From positions 1-43,609 of the forward strand of contig CACGWW010000013.1 of NCBI GenBank assembly GCA_902576905.1: a DNA stretch of 43,609 nucleotides. The letters run 5' to 3'. How positions within the stretch are numbered: the stretch's first letter is position 1; the number at the start of each line of letters is the position of its first letter. Shown here piece by piece: positions 24,111-31,731 of the stretch. Both the position numbers and the translations under genes were made by a program. The notes under the pieces are model-generated. The model had not been told where the DNA came from. It ran no database searches and saw only the letters and a list, made by a program, of their open reading frames with translations. The stretch comes from an uncultured Alphaproteobacteria bacterium. GTDB lineage: Bacteria > Pseudomonadota > Alphaproteobacteria > Rhodobacterales > Rhodobacteraceae.

Positions 24111-24539
24111 ATGAACGCAATTGTGAAAAGATTAGAACGGTTTAACAGGGCTATACCGGAATTTTGTACGTCTCATTGGTTATTAAGAATACCTCTAGCG
24201 TTATTGTTCATACAAATGGGATTGATGAAGTTGCCCATAGACCCTGCTGAAGCAGAATCCTATGGTCTTTCTGTTCTTGTTTGGTGGGTTGTAGCTCTTG
24301 GTGAGTTAGGTAGCGGGCTCGGTTTGATAGCAGGCGGATTGTTTAACACAAGAAAAATACCAAGTTGGTTGGGAGATACCCTAACGCGGTTTAGCGGGTT
24401 TACTATAGGTTGTATAACTACTGGCGTGATATGGATCGGCGAACCCGAAAGCTTTCTAGACGTAATTTTATATGACAATCTTCACGTGTTTATGTGGGTT
24501 GGAGGTTTATTTTTTGCTCTACGTGGAAATCGTGCTTAA
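24111..24539 (+). CDS. DoxX-like membrane protein
   Basis: A 142-residue inner-membrane protein with four hydrophobic helices. The first, LLRIPLALLFIQMGLMKLP, has the DoxX family look (conserved Gly and Lys at the helix end), and the second pair follows GELGSGLGLIAGGLF. DoxX-type proteins accompany thiol or redox enzymes and quinol oxidases, and the exact role here is unknown. The ATG at 24111 with AAGGAG at the right distance is preferred over a longer frame that starts inside the CDGSH gene. The neighbouring CDGSH protein supports a redox context. Confidence 0.75.
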   Translation: MNAIVKRLERFNRAIPEFCTSHWLLRIPLALLFIQMGLMKLPIDPAEAESYGLSVLVWWVVALGELGSGLGLIAGGLFNTRKIPSWLGDTLTRFSGFTIGCITTGVIWIGEPESFLDVILYDNLHVFMWVGGLFFALRGNRA

Positions 24540-24547
24540 TATGTTTG

Positions 24548-24566
24548 GGGGACCTTAAACGTCCCC
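24548..24566. terminator. Hairpin at convergent gene ends
   Basis: GGGGAC and GTCCCC form a 6-bp GC-rich stem with a 7-nt loop between the DoxX-like gene and the MazG-like gene. The MazG-like stop codon (24555-24557) lies inside the loop. It could act in both directions; on the plus strand it is followed by TGTATTTCT rather than a pure T-run. Confidence 0.55.
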
Positions 24567-24962
24567 TGTATTTCTATCAGCATCAAACTTTTTATTAAAT
24601 AATTTTTGTGGAAATCGCTTTGACAGTTTTTCCTTATTACCATTTATAATATCCACTAAGTCAACCTTCAGCGCTAGACAAGCTTGAGCTATATACCACA
24701 TTATATCTCCCAATTCTCTTCTCATGTGTTCATGCGCGACAACATCAAAATCCTTTTCCTGAAACATTATTTTCTTAATTATTTCATTAAATTCTCCAAC
24801 CTCTCCAGATAAACCAATACCAGCTGTTAGCAATCGTGACATCTCGATATCTTTGGAATTGAGATAATTGATACGTTCCCTCATTTTATCAGATGATTTT
24901 GAAGCTTCACTTGTCACTTTATCTACGAAATCCGTATACTCTTCTAGCAAATTTTGTTGCAT
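24555..24962 (-). CDS. MazG-like NTP pyrophosphohydrolase
   Basis: A 135-residue all-alpha NTP pyrophosphohydrolase. The metal-binding pattern is visible as E54xxE57 (SGEVGEFNE) and E83xxD86 (RRELGDIMWY), spaced as in the MazG/dimeric dUTPase superfamily. Such enzymes hydrolyse non-canonical or alarmone nucleotides. It is single-domain, unlike full-length MazG of E. coli, and closest in layout to phage- and bacteria-encoded MazG-like proteins. ATG at 24962 follows TAAAATAGGATAAAAA. It has its own short transcription unit, with the VOC gene upstream 33 bp away. Confidence 0.87.
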   Translation of the reverse strand: MQQNLLEEYTDFVDKVTSEASKSSDKMRERINYLNSKDIEMSRLLTAGIGLSGEVGEFNEIIKKIMFQEKDFDVVAHEHMRRELGDIMWYIAQACLALKVDLVDIINGNKEKLSKRFPQKLFNKKFDADRNTGDV

Positions 24963-24995
24963 TTTTTATCCTATTTTGATTTAACCTAATATTGA

Positions 24996-25478
24996 TCACT
25001 TTATATCCTTACCATCCTTTCGAATGTAATCATCTTTTGATTTAAACTCTTCGCCCTCCTTCAATAGACCAGCACCAGGAATGAAATTTACCTCTATCCG
25101 AATTCCATCTGGATCTTCAAATAATACATAATAATAACCTGGAGCCCAATCTCGTTCTTCGGGGCCACGTACAACTTTTGCATTGATCTGGCTCAAAAGC
25201 TCATAAGTTCTATCGACATCATCACGACTTTTAGCTCTTAAACATAGATGATGAAGACCAACCCTATATTGTTGGAAGGTTTCGGCTGAAAATTCAGGAT
25301 CACATCTTCTTATACCTATAGCCGTTCTACCTCCAACATGATAGCAAAAATCCTGTCCATCCATAACACAGATCATTCCAAATTTTGGCAAAAGGCTTTT
25401 GTAAAATTGTCTTGCTTCACTAAATCGTGTAACCGTTAATATTACATGAGCCATACCATTAATCTCAATTTCACTCAT
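24996..25478 (-). CDS. VOC-superfamily (glyoxalase/dioxygenase-fold) protein
   Basis: A 160-residue vicinal-oxygen-chelate protein. Two beta-alpha-beta-beta-beta modules are visible, starting at MAHVILTVTRFSEARQFYKSLL and VGLHHLCLRAKSRDDVDRTYELL. The candidate metal ligands are His11, the second-module His pair in LHHL and Glu in RIEVNF. Glyoxalase I, fosfomycin-resistance enzymes and ring-cleavage dioxygenases share this fold, and the substrate here cannot be named. The ATG overlaps the GST stop by 4 bp (ATGA), so the pair may detoxify the same electrophile with glutathione. Confidence 0.87.
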   Translation of the reverse strand: MSEIEINGMAHVILTVTRFSEARQFYKSLLPKFGMICVMDGQDFCYHVGGRTAIGIRRCDPEFSAETFQQYRVGLHHLCLRAKSRDDVDRTYELLSQINAKVVRGPEERDWAPGYYYVLFEDPDGIRIEVNFIPGAGLLKEGEEFKSKDDYIRKDGKDIK

Positions 25479-26137
25479 GTCGTAGTCATCGCACTTCCAT
25501 AAGACTTTACCTTATCTGCTTTTCCTGGCGATGAAGGAATGTTAAGACCTCTGTCACAAGCTGGACGTATACGCATTTGTTCCATCCATCTTTCCAAACT
25601 TTCCAAACCCATCGTCGAAACTCGTGCCCATTTATGACTCCTTATCCAAGACCAATTGGCAATATCCGCGATTGAAAAGTCCCGAGCTAGCCATTCAGAT
25701 TGACTGAGCCGTACATCTAAGACTTCATATAATCTTCTTGTTTCATTATGATATCGTTTGCGCGCGGCAGGAACATCGTTTGGGAAGTACCGTTCAAAAA
25801 CCACTGCCTGCCCTTGCATTGGCCCTATCCCGCTTGCTTGGAACATTAACCATTGTAAGACTAATGTTCGATCAGGTTCATTAATTGGTAATAACTGGCC
25901 AAACTTTTCTGCCAAATAAATAAGGATGGCGTTTGAGTCAAAAATGATGGTGCTGTCTTTTCCCATTGTCTTTAACACTGGAATTCGTCCATTGGGATTT
26001 ATTTGTAAGAACCAGTTTGAATGCTGCTCGCCTGATTGTAAATCTATAAGCTGTACCTCGTATTGAGCTCTTAACTCTTCAAGAGCCATAGCTACTTTCC
26101 ATCCATTTGGAGTGGGTGCAGTGTAAAGTTTATACAT
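25475..26137 (-). CDS. Glutathione S-transferase (Nu/YfcG-like)
   Basis: A 220-residue glutathione S-transferase. The thioredoxin-fold N-domain starts MYKLYTAPTPNGWKVAMALEEL; the Thr/Asn pair TPN fits the YfcG/YghU (Nu class) active site rather than a catalytic Tyr or Cys. NPNGRIPVL contains the cis-Pro and FDSNAILIYLAEKF the glutathione-contacting Ser. The helical C-domain has the family N-capping segment FSIADIANWSWI. Nu-class enzymes reduce disulphides with two glutathiones. It precedes the VOC gene with a 4-bp overlap. A second GST of the same class is at 30554. Confidence 0.92.
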   Translation of the reverse strand: MYKLYTAPTPNGWKVAMALEELRAQYEVQLIDLQSGEQHSNWFLQINPNGRIPVLKTMGKDSTIIFDSNAILIYLAEKFGQLLPINEPDRTLVLQWLMFQASGIGPMQGQAVVFERYFPNDVPAARKRYHNETRRLYEVLDVRLSQSEWLARDFSIADIANWSWIRSHKWARVSTMGLESLERWMEQMRIRPACDRGLNIPSSPGKADKVKSYGSAMTTT

Positions 26138-26226
26138 AGTGTATCCTAAGGATAAAATGCTATTATACTAAATAAAAAAGCACAAGTTCGTTCTATTTGA
26201 TAGCGTGAGTATAGTAGGAGATTATT

Positions 26227-26868
26227 TTGAAAAAAGTTGATTGGTATTTTGATTTTATTTCTCCCTTTGCTTATTTACAATTTTCACAATTTAAAAAGTT
26301 TGAAAATGAGCTTAACATCACAATACATCCAGTCGTATTTGGCGCTCTTCTGAAACATTGGGGTCAACTTGGACCTGCAGAAATTGTCCCTAAAAGAATA
26401 TTTACGTATCGTTTTTTCAAATGGAAAGCTGACAAGTTAGGGATAAAATATACTATGCCTCCCTCACACCCATTTAACCCTCTACCGGCCTTGCTGTCAT
26501 GTATCGCAGGAAATTCAACCTATGAAGTAACTAAAGAAATCTTCGACATTATCTACAAACAAGGACAACAACCGGATCAGAAAGAGGGAATAGAGAAACT
26601 AGAAGCCGTAGTAAATGAATACACATCATCAACGCATTCGACACAAAATGAAAGTGCTCTTAAAAAGATATTGCGTGCCAACACATCTAAAGCTATAGAA
26701 AATGGCGTATTTGGCGTACCAACGTTTGTAGTCGAAGGACAAGTTTTTTGGGGAGGAGATGCATCGGATATGATGTTAGACTTTATAAAAAATCCTGAGC
26801 TATTTTCTTCGGAAGAGATGAAGCGCATTTCTTCCATGCCGATGGGTTTAATAAGAAACAAACCCTAA
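26227..26868 (+). CDS. 2-hydroxychromene-2-carboxylate isomerase / DsbA-family (GST-kappa) protein
   Basis: A 213-residue thioredoxin-fold protein of the HCCA isomerase/kappa-GST group. The N-terminus KKVDWYFDFISPFAYLQ contains the catalytic Ser12 in place of the DsbA CxxC. The C-terminal NGVFGVPTFVVEGQVFWGGD carries the conserved cis-Pro loop and dimer motif. These glutathione-dependent enzymes isomerise aromatic catabolites, but many members act on unknown substrates, and no aromatic pathway is seen nearby. The start is TTG at 26227 behind TAGGAGATTATT. It is divergent from the GST gene with 89 bp between. Confidence 0.88.
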   Translation: MKKVDWYFDFISPFAYLQFSQFKKFENELNITIHPVVFGALLKHWGQLGPAEIVPKRIFTYRFFKWKADKLGIKYTMPPSHPFNPLPALLSCIAGNSTYEVTKEIFDIIYKQGQQPDQKEGIEKLEAVVNEYTSSTHSTQNESALKKILRANTSKAIENGVFGVPTFVVEGQVFWGGDASDMMLDFIKNPELFSSEEMKRISSMPMGLIRNKP

Positions 26869-26877
26869 CTGACATTT

Positions 26878-27798
26878 TCATTTTAATTGGGCTATCTCTC
26901 TAATATGATTTGGTGACAAACCGCAACAGCCGCCAATAATATTTACCCCTTCCTTAATCCATTTTTCAGCAAAGGATTTAAGTTGTTTAGGTTTTATTAC
27001 TTTATTGAAGTCCCAATTCGGTGACACCCATCCGCCCGAGTCCGGATAAACCATAAGTGGTCCATCAAAAAAGTTTCTTAATACCTTTAACGACTCGCTT
27101 ACGGCGTTTACATCAGTGTGCATAATGCCAGCAACATCGATATTAAAATCTTTGACTATATTAACAATTCTTTCAAAAGGAATATCATCTTCTTCCATAA
27201 AACTTAACACAAGACCTGTATCGCTCAATCGAGTTGAAAAACCTGCCCATACGGGTTTTTTACTTTTTGCTGCAGCTTCAAAGACTGATAGCATTCTATC
27301 AGGGTGGTACATCATTTCTAAAATAATAATATCACACCCATTTTCAGCTAAAAACAGAGCCATTTCCTCACAATTTTCTCTCAATCTATTTTCGGAAACT
27401 CCGTGCTTTGGATCAGATTGCTTTGCGCCGTCAGGTATCGGAAGTCTATGAGATAAAGATCCTGCAATTAATATATCGTCTCTTTTTGCCTTTATTTTTG
27501 CTTCTTGCGCTGCAAAAATCGCTTTTGAATTAATTTCTTTAAAGCTATCTGCCAGACCTGCTGCTTCTAACATTAAACGACTAGATGCATAGGTATTTGT
27601 AGTGATCACTTCTGCACCTGCATTTATGTAATCTAAATGAATTTGTTCTAAAACTTGAGTATTTAGTGAGGCGGACCCACACCAAGTTTCATCCATCTCT
27701 ATACCCCTAAATTGCAACTCAGTTCCTACGCCTCCATCCAGTATAATCAAATTATTTTCATCAATTTTCTTTTTAAGGGTCTCATATTCAGTTTCCAT
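26878..27798 (-). CDS. Homocysteine S-methyltransferase family protein with atypical zinc ligand
   Basis: A 306-residue methyltransferase of the BHMT/MmuM fold, expected to move a methyl group to homocysteine from betaine, S-methylmethionine or a similar donor. Visible are the N-terminal LDGGVGTEL, TTNTYASSR and the C-terminal GGCCG (Cys291, Cys292), which gives two of three zinc ligands. The third is usually a Cys in a GxNC segment. Here the aligned stretch is VAGIMHTD, so His227 replaces it. His is a capable zinc ligand, so activity may remain, perhaps with an altered methyl donor. It is convergent with the HCCA-isomerase gene. Confidence 0.87.
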   Translation of the reverse strand: METEYETLKKKIDENNLIILDGGVGTELQFRGIEMDETWCGSASLNTQVLEQIHLDYINAGAEVITTNTYASSRLMLEAAGLADSFKEINSKAIFAAQEAKIKAKRDDILIAGSLSHRLPIPDGAKQSDPKHGVSENRLRENCEEMALFLAENGCDIIILEMMYHPDRMLSVFEAAAKSKKPVWAGFSTRLSDTGLVLSFMEEDDIPFERIVNIVKDFNIDVAGIMHTDVNAVSESLKVLRNFFDGPLMVYPDSGGWVSPNWDFNKVIKPKQLKSFAEKWIKEGVNIIGGCCGLSPNHIREIAQLK

Positions 27799-27882
27799 TA
27801 AATATCCTTTTTTTGCCTTGTAATTTAGTCTTTAGCACTTTAAGCAAAAAAAAGTGAAGCGAATAGTTTTTTTGGAAATTTA

Positions 27883-28503
27883 ATGACAATCGACAACAGT
27901 CAAATCATCCTTTATTTTTTTGCATTAATTATTTTGTTTATTACCCCTGGTCCTGTTTGGGTGGCACTAATTGCTAGGACAGTTTCTGGTGGAGCTAAAT
28001 CTTCAATTTCGCTAGCTCTAGGCGTTTCTCTAGGTGACATGCTTTGGCCCTTTGCGGTTTATTTTAGCTTGGGTCTTCTTATATCAATTTATTCCGATAT
28101 TTTATTGATATTTCGATACTTTGCTTCTTTTGTTTTAGTCTTGATGGGATTGCATATAATATACTCAAGGAATAAGCTGTTAAGTGAAGATCACCGTCTT
28201 ACTAAATCAGGATTTGTTGCAGGTTTTTATGCAGGCTTCATAGCTGTAACTGCAAATCCCAAAGCATCACTTTTCTATATGACACTTCTTCCAGGTTTTT
28301 TCAATTTTGAATTAATAGGTCTTGTTGATGTTTTTCTGATTTCAGTTCTCTCTTTTTCCGTCCCGATGATAGGAAATATTTTAATGATACTTTTCGTTGC
28401 AAAAATTAGGTCACTATTATCTTCTCCAAACGCAATTAGTTTAACGAATTTAATTTCTGGTATACTCTTGGTACTTGTAGGAATATCCATATCGATATTT
28501 TAG
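27883..28503 (+). CDS. LysE/RhtB-family amino acid exporter
   Basis: A 206-residue inner-membrane exporter with about six helices. The family signature is clear: the first helix ends FITPGPVWVALIARTVSGGAKSSISLALGVSLGDMLW, and the central GFYAGFIAVTANPKASLFYMTLLPGFF holds the NPK motif. These proteins export amino acids such as threonine, homoserine or lysine when internal levels rise; the substrate here is not determinable. It is transcribed divergently from the homocysteine methyltransferase gene, so a link to homocysteine or homoserine export is possible but unproven. Confidence 0.92.
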   Translation: MTIDNSQIILYFFALIILFITPGPVWVALIARTVSGGAKSSISLALGVSLGDMLWPFAVYFSLGLLISIYSDILLIFRYFASFVLVLMGLHIIYSRNKLLSEDHRLTKSGFVAGFYAGFIAVTANPKASLFYMTLLPGFFNFELIGLVDVFLISVLSFSVPMIGNILMILFVAKIRSLLSSPNAISLTNLISGILLVLVGISISIF

Positions 28504-28544
28504 TTAATCTATTTCCTTTCTTATTCTGATAGAGTATCCGTAAT

Positions 28545-29156
28545 TCACTTTTTCCTATGTGGATCGCCCTTAGGTAATATATCTCGAATATAATCCCTTT
28601 GTTTCCACTCTGGTGGCGGAGGTACTCCCTTTCCTTTTCTAGGAATATGCGGGGATGGTTTACTCTCTTTTAAATTTGGTACGTATCGCGGGCAATTTGG
28701 ATAAATTTCGCATTTTATTCGCACAACAAACTTAGCACCATGGTGTTTTTCCAAGGATTTTCTATCCCTATGAATACTCGCCTGTCCATTAATCCTTATA
28801 CGGCGACTTTTTCCGTCAAAATTTACGAATAATAACGCAACATTTGGATTTTTTATGATATTACCAGCTGTCCGATACATGGAATTCCCATCATATTCTG
28901 GATATTCAATTACTCCTCCCTCAAGTATCTTCACAAATCCCGGATCCCCTGATTTTATATTACAATCAATATATTCTTTCCAAGAGCTCGCTATAAAGAA
29001 GAATTGCGCATTTTTTATAAATTCTTTTTCATCATCCCAAAACTCATAGTGCTTTCTGTTTGTTTCGATGGCTTCAGCTGTTCTGCGTCCGTCAAATAGA
29101 TCCTGAAACTCTCTCATTCCCTCATGAAAAAAATCTCTGTTCCTAAAGTCATTCAT
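28545..29156 (-). CDS. Pyridoxamine-5'-phosphate-oxidase-family flavin-binding protein
   Basis: A 203-residue protein with the split-barrel FMN-binding fold. The stretch DDEKEFIKNAQFFFIASS and the strand pair MYRTAGNIIKNPNVALLFVNFDGKSRRIRINGQASIHRD are typical. The C-terminus CPRYVPNL is common in a PPOX subgroup annotated as pyridoxamine oxidase-related. A role in vitamin B6 synthesis is not implied; most such proteins are flavin reductases or uncharacterised oxidoreductases. A tail rich in Pro and Lys ends at PKGDPHRKK. It is followed after a short gap by the LysE gene on the other strand. Confidence 0.83.
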   Translation of the reverse strand: MNDFRNRDFFHEGMREFQDLFDGRRTAEAIETNRKHYEFWDDEKEFIKNAQFFFIASSWKEYIDCNIKSGDPGFVKILEGGVIEYPEYDGNSMYRTAGNIIKNPNVALLFVNFDGKSRRIRINGQASIHRDRKSLEKHHGAKFVVRIKCEIYPNCPRYVPNLKESKPSPHIPRKGKGVPPPPEWKQRDYIRDILPKGDPHRKK

Positions 29157-29242
29157 ATATGTCTCACAATTTTTTATTTTTGTTACAGAAAGTTACATCA
29201 AAGTATAGCATTTGGACAAAAGAAAATAGCCCAACAACTTTA

Positions 29243-30445
29243 TTATTTCCTTAAAATCATCCTCCCAGCACGAGTAGAACTTTGTGACGGTAATAAAATA
29301 GATGCCAGAACAATAATAACAGAAAACAAACTTAAAAAACTAAAAAGCTCCGACAACTTATATCCCTTGTCCAACATAAAACTACATGTTGGTAGAACAG
29401 TAGCGCCAACTCCAAGATTAAGAACAAACTTCATGCTGAGAACGCGATTCCTCCAACCATCAGGAACATACCGTACCATAACAGCATCAATAATTGGAAT
29501 TTGGCCAAAAACAAAACAGACCGCTAACGTCATAAAGAATAATAGCTTGTAACCGTCGAATTGAGACGCCAAATATATAAAGATTATCTGACCAATTGAG
29601 ACGATAAATAAAACTATTTTCGGCGATATACGATCAATAAACCATCCAACAACAACCTGTGAAAAAGAAGATATTGCATAGACAAAAGAAGCAAGTAGTC
29701 CAGTCATCGCAACAGAAAGCATAAGGTTTTCCATATAAAGCTCCAAATACCGAGGAACGAGGAAAGTTACCGCTGTAAAAACGAAACCTCCAAAGGTGGT
29801 ACTAATTGCTAAGGCTAAAAGAGCTTGCCTCCAGCCATGAGAAAACTTTTCAGACTTTATTTTAGGCGATCCTCCATTTTGCAACTCCATAGGTTTGAGA
29901 GCACGCGCAAAAAGTATTCCGTAAATTATGCATATTATTCCAGATATCAAGAAAGCCATTTTCCAATCACTATAAAAAATAATAATGCCTGTAATTAATG
30001 GAGCACTAGCTACGCCCATATTTCCGAACAAGCCATTGACACCGAGGCGTAGACCGACGCGCTCTTTTGTTTCCAATAGCATTGCTATTCCGACCGGATG
30101 AAAAATAGCAGCAAAAAAACCCAAGCTGGACAAGCCTAATACCAAATGGAGTGATGTGTAAGAAAAACTTATCAGGATCGACGAAATGCCTATCCCAAAA
30201 TGAAATACTACCATTGTAATTGATCTTGAAAAAATGTCAGCTACTCTGGCTGCTATTGGTGATGCAATACCAAACAGAATAAATCCCAATGTTGCTAGCT
30301 TTATAGTTTCACCATAGGTGAGCCCTATGTCCCGCCCTGCATCATAAGCTGCCTTGGCAAAGACAAGAATTATGAAGTGGTCTAAAAAATGACTAATAAA
30401 AAGATATATATCAGGAATTTTTTTGTTTCGAAAGCGTGAAAGCAT
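29243..30445 (-). CDS. Major facilitator superfamily transporter
   Basis: A 400-residue MFS permease with 12 hydrophobic helices split by a cytoplasmic loop near residues 185-205 (GGSPKIKSEKFSHGW). The conserved loop 2-3 region reads GIASPIAARVADIFSRS, a variant of the GxxxDRxGRR motif, and repeat two has VVGWFIDRISPK. It could export drugs or metabolites; no substrate can be assigned. The ATG overlaps no other gene and is directly preceded by an exact inverted repeat (30446-30459), which may control initiation or transcription. Confidence 0.9.
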   Translation of the reverse strand: MLSRFRNKKIPDIYLFISHFLDHFIILVFAKAAYDAGRDIGLTYGETIKLATLGFILFGIASPIAARVADIFSRSITMVVFHFGIGISSILISFSYTSLHLVLGLSSLGFFAAIFHPVGIAMLLETKERVGLRLGVNGLFGNMGVASAPLITGIIIFYSDWKMAFLISGIICIIYGILFARALKPMELQNGGSPKIKSEKFSHGWRQALLALAISTTFGGFVFTAVTFLVPRYLELYMENLMLSVAMTGLLASFVYAISSFSQVVVGWFIDRISPKIVLFIVSIGQIIFIYLASQFDGYKLLFFMTLAVCFVFGQIPIIDAVMVRYVPDGWRNRVLSMKFVLNLGVGATVLPTCSFMLDKGYKLSELFSFLSLFSVIIVLASILLPSQSSTRAGRMILRK

Positions 30446-30459
30446 GATAGTTTACTATC
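30446..30459. promoter_or_regulatory. Inverted repeat at the MFS gene start
   Basis: GATAGT-TT-ACTATC is an exact 14-bp inverted repeat lying immediately upstream of the MFS ATG, where the Shine-Dalgarno should be. It could be an operator or an RNA hairpin limiting translation. Chance cannot be excluded in AT-rich DNA. Confidence 0.3.
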
Positions 30460-30553
30460 ACGATTTACTCAAAACGGGATATTAAATAATTACTTTTGCA
30501 TATCACTTTTGTTAAAAGGTTAATTTTTTTATGGGATCATAAAGGGCATCAAA

Positions 30554-31429
30554 ATGAATAAAGAAAGCACATATATTCCACCTGAGGTTTGGGAATGGGA
30601 TAAGCCTAGTGGGGGGGCATTTGAAAGCATAAACAAACCCACGGCTGGCTCTGCTTATGACCAGAAGCTTCCCAGAGGAAAGCATCCATTGCAATTATAC
30701 TCTCAGGGAACGCCAAATGGAGTAAAAATAACATTGATGTTAGAGGAGCTACTAGCTTTGGGGCATGAAGGCGCAGAGTACGACGCGTGGCTTTGCCGAA
30801 TAAATAAAGGTGAGCAGTTTTCATCTGGTTTTGTAGAAATAAACCCCAATTCAAAAATTCCAGCGTTACTAGATCAGTCAAATGGAAAAGAACAACGAGT
30901 TTTTGAGTCCGGTGCTATTCTCTTATACTTAGCCGAAAAATTTTCAGAGTTTTTGCCAACAGAGCTAAACAAGCGTACTGAATGCCTTTCCTGGTTATTT
31001 TGGCAAATGGGAAGCACGCCTTATTTGGGGGGCGGCTTTGGGCATTTTTATTCCTATGCGCCTGAAAAATTTCAATATCCAATAGACAGATATGCGATGG
31101 AAACCAAACGCCAGTTGGACGTATTGGACCAAAGATTAACTCAAACTGAATACTTAGCTTGTGAAAAATTTACTATTGCTGATATAGCCTCTTGGCCATG
31201 GTACGGACAGCTCGTGCTTGGTCGATTATATAGCGCTGGTAAATTTTTGGATGTGTCTTCATATAAAAATGTCGTTGCTTGGGCTGAAAAAATAGATCAA
31301 AGACCAACAGCAAGTAAAGCACGGATGGTTAATCGTATAGCAGGAAACCCAAAATTTCAGTTGCATGAAAGACATGACGCGTCGGATTTTGAATTAAAAA
31401 CGCGGGACAAACTTGACGTTTCTGAATAG
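30554..31429 (+). CDS. yghU: YghU-like glutathione S-transferase (disulfide-bond oxidoreductase)
   Basis: A 291-residue Nu-class GST with the extra N-terminal arm (residues 1-40, YIPPEVWEWDKPSGGAFESINKP) that characterises YghU. The active-site segment LYSQGTPNGVKITLMLEEL is followed by NPNSKIPALLDQ with the cis-Pro and FESGAILLYLAEKF. The C-domain has FTIADIASWPWYG. The family reduces disulphides and organic hydroperoxides with two bound glutathiones. The long YghU extension separates it from the 220-residue GST at 25475. AAAGGG precedes the ATG. It is upstream of the gcv riboswitch but on its own transcript. Confidence 0.93.
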   Translation: MNKESTYIPPEVWEWDKPSGGAFESINKPTAGSAYDQKLPRGKHPLQLYSQGTPNGVKITLMLEELLALGHEGAEYDAWLCRINKGEQFSSGFVEINPNSKIPALLDQSNGKEQRVFESGAILLYLAEKFSEFLPTELNKRTECLSWLFWQMGSTPYLGGGFGHFYSYAPEKFQYPIDRYAMETKRQLDVLDQRLTQTEYLACEKFTIADIASWPWYGQLVLGRLYSAGKFLDVSSYKNVVAWAEKIDQRPTASKARMVNRIAGNPKFQLHERHDASDFELKTRDKLDVSE

Positions 31430-31502
31430 TTTTATTTTTCATTGGATATCTACGTGACCAAAATTCTTGAAAGTTTAAAGCTTTTATAATATCGTTACTG
31501 AT

Positions 31503-31650
31503 GTATCGGGAGAAACTAGCAATAGTTGCCGAAGGAGCAACCGCCCCGGAAACTCTCAGGCAAAAAGGACCGGTATAGACTGAACACTCTGGAGAGCGAC
31601 TTTAAATAGTCCGCCGAAGGGATAACGATCTCAGGCAAAGGAACAGAGGG
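31503..31650 (+). ncRNA. Tandem glycine riboswitch (two aptamers)
   Basis: Two glycine aptamers in a row precede gcvT. Aptamer 1 spans about 31503-31575, with CGGGAGA, GCCGAAGGAGCAA and CTCAGGCAAAAAGGACCGG. Aptamer 2 spans about 31587-31648 and is closed by CTCTG/CAGAG, with GGAGAG, GCCGAAGGGATAA, CTCAGGCAAAGGAAC. These core strings are the known gcvT-motif consensus. Binding of glycine normally turns on glycine-cleavage genes. A -10 box TATAAT (31485-31490) sits right upstream; the -35 is weak. The position, 80 bp before gcvT, supports control of gcvTHP. Confidence 0.96.
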
Positions 31651-31724
31651 GGCATTCTTGGATGTGTACTTACACACATCTTTAACGAATGCCGGTAAAA
31701 TCATATAATACCGGAATAAGAAGG
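31651..31724 (+). promoter_or_regulatory. Expression platform of the glycine riboswitch
   Basis: Directly after aptamer 2, GGCATTC (31651-31657) pairs with GAATGCC (31687-31693), enclosing an inner hairpin GATGTGT/ACACATC (31661-31680). A second hairpin CCGGTA/TACCGG (31692-31697 with 31709-31714) overlaps the first by two bases, so the two exclude each other. The Shine-Dalgarno AAGAAGG (31718-31724) follows. CCGGTA in aptamer 1 (31570-31575) could also pair with TACCGG. No T-tract terminator is evident, so control at the level of translation initiation is favoured. Confidence 0.6.
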
Positions 31725-31731
31725 TTAAGTT

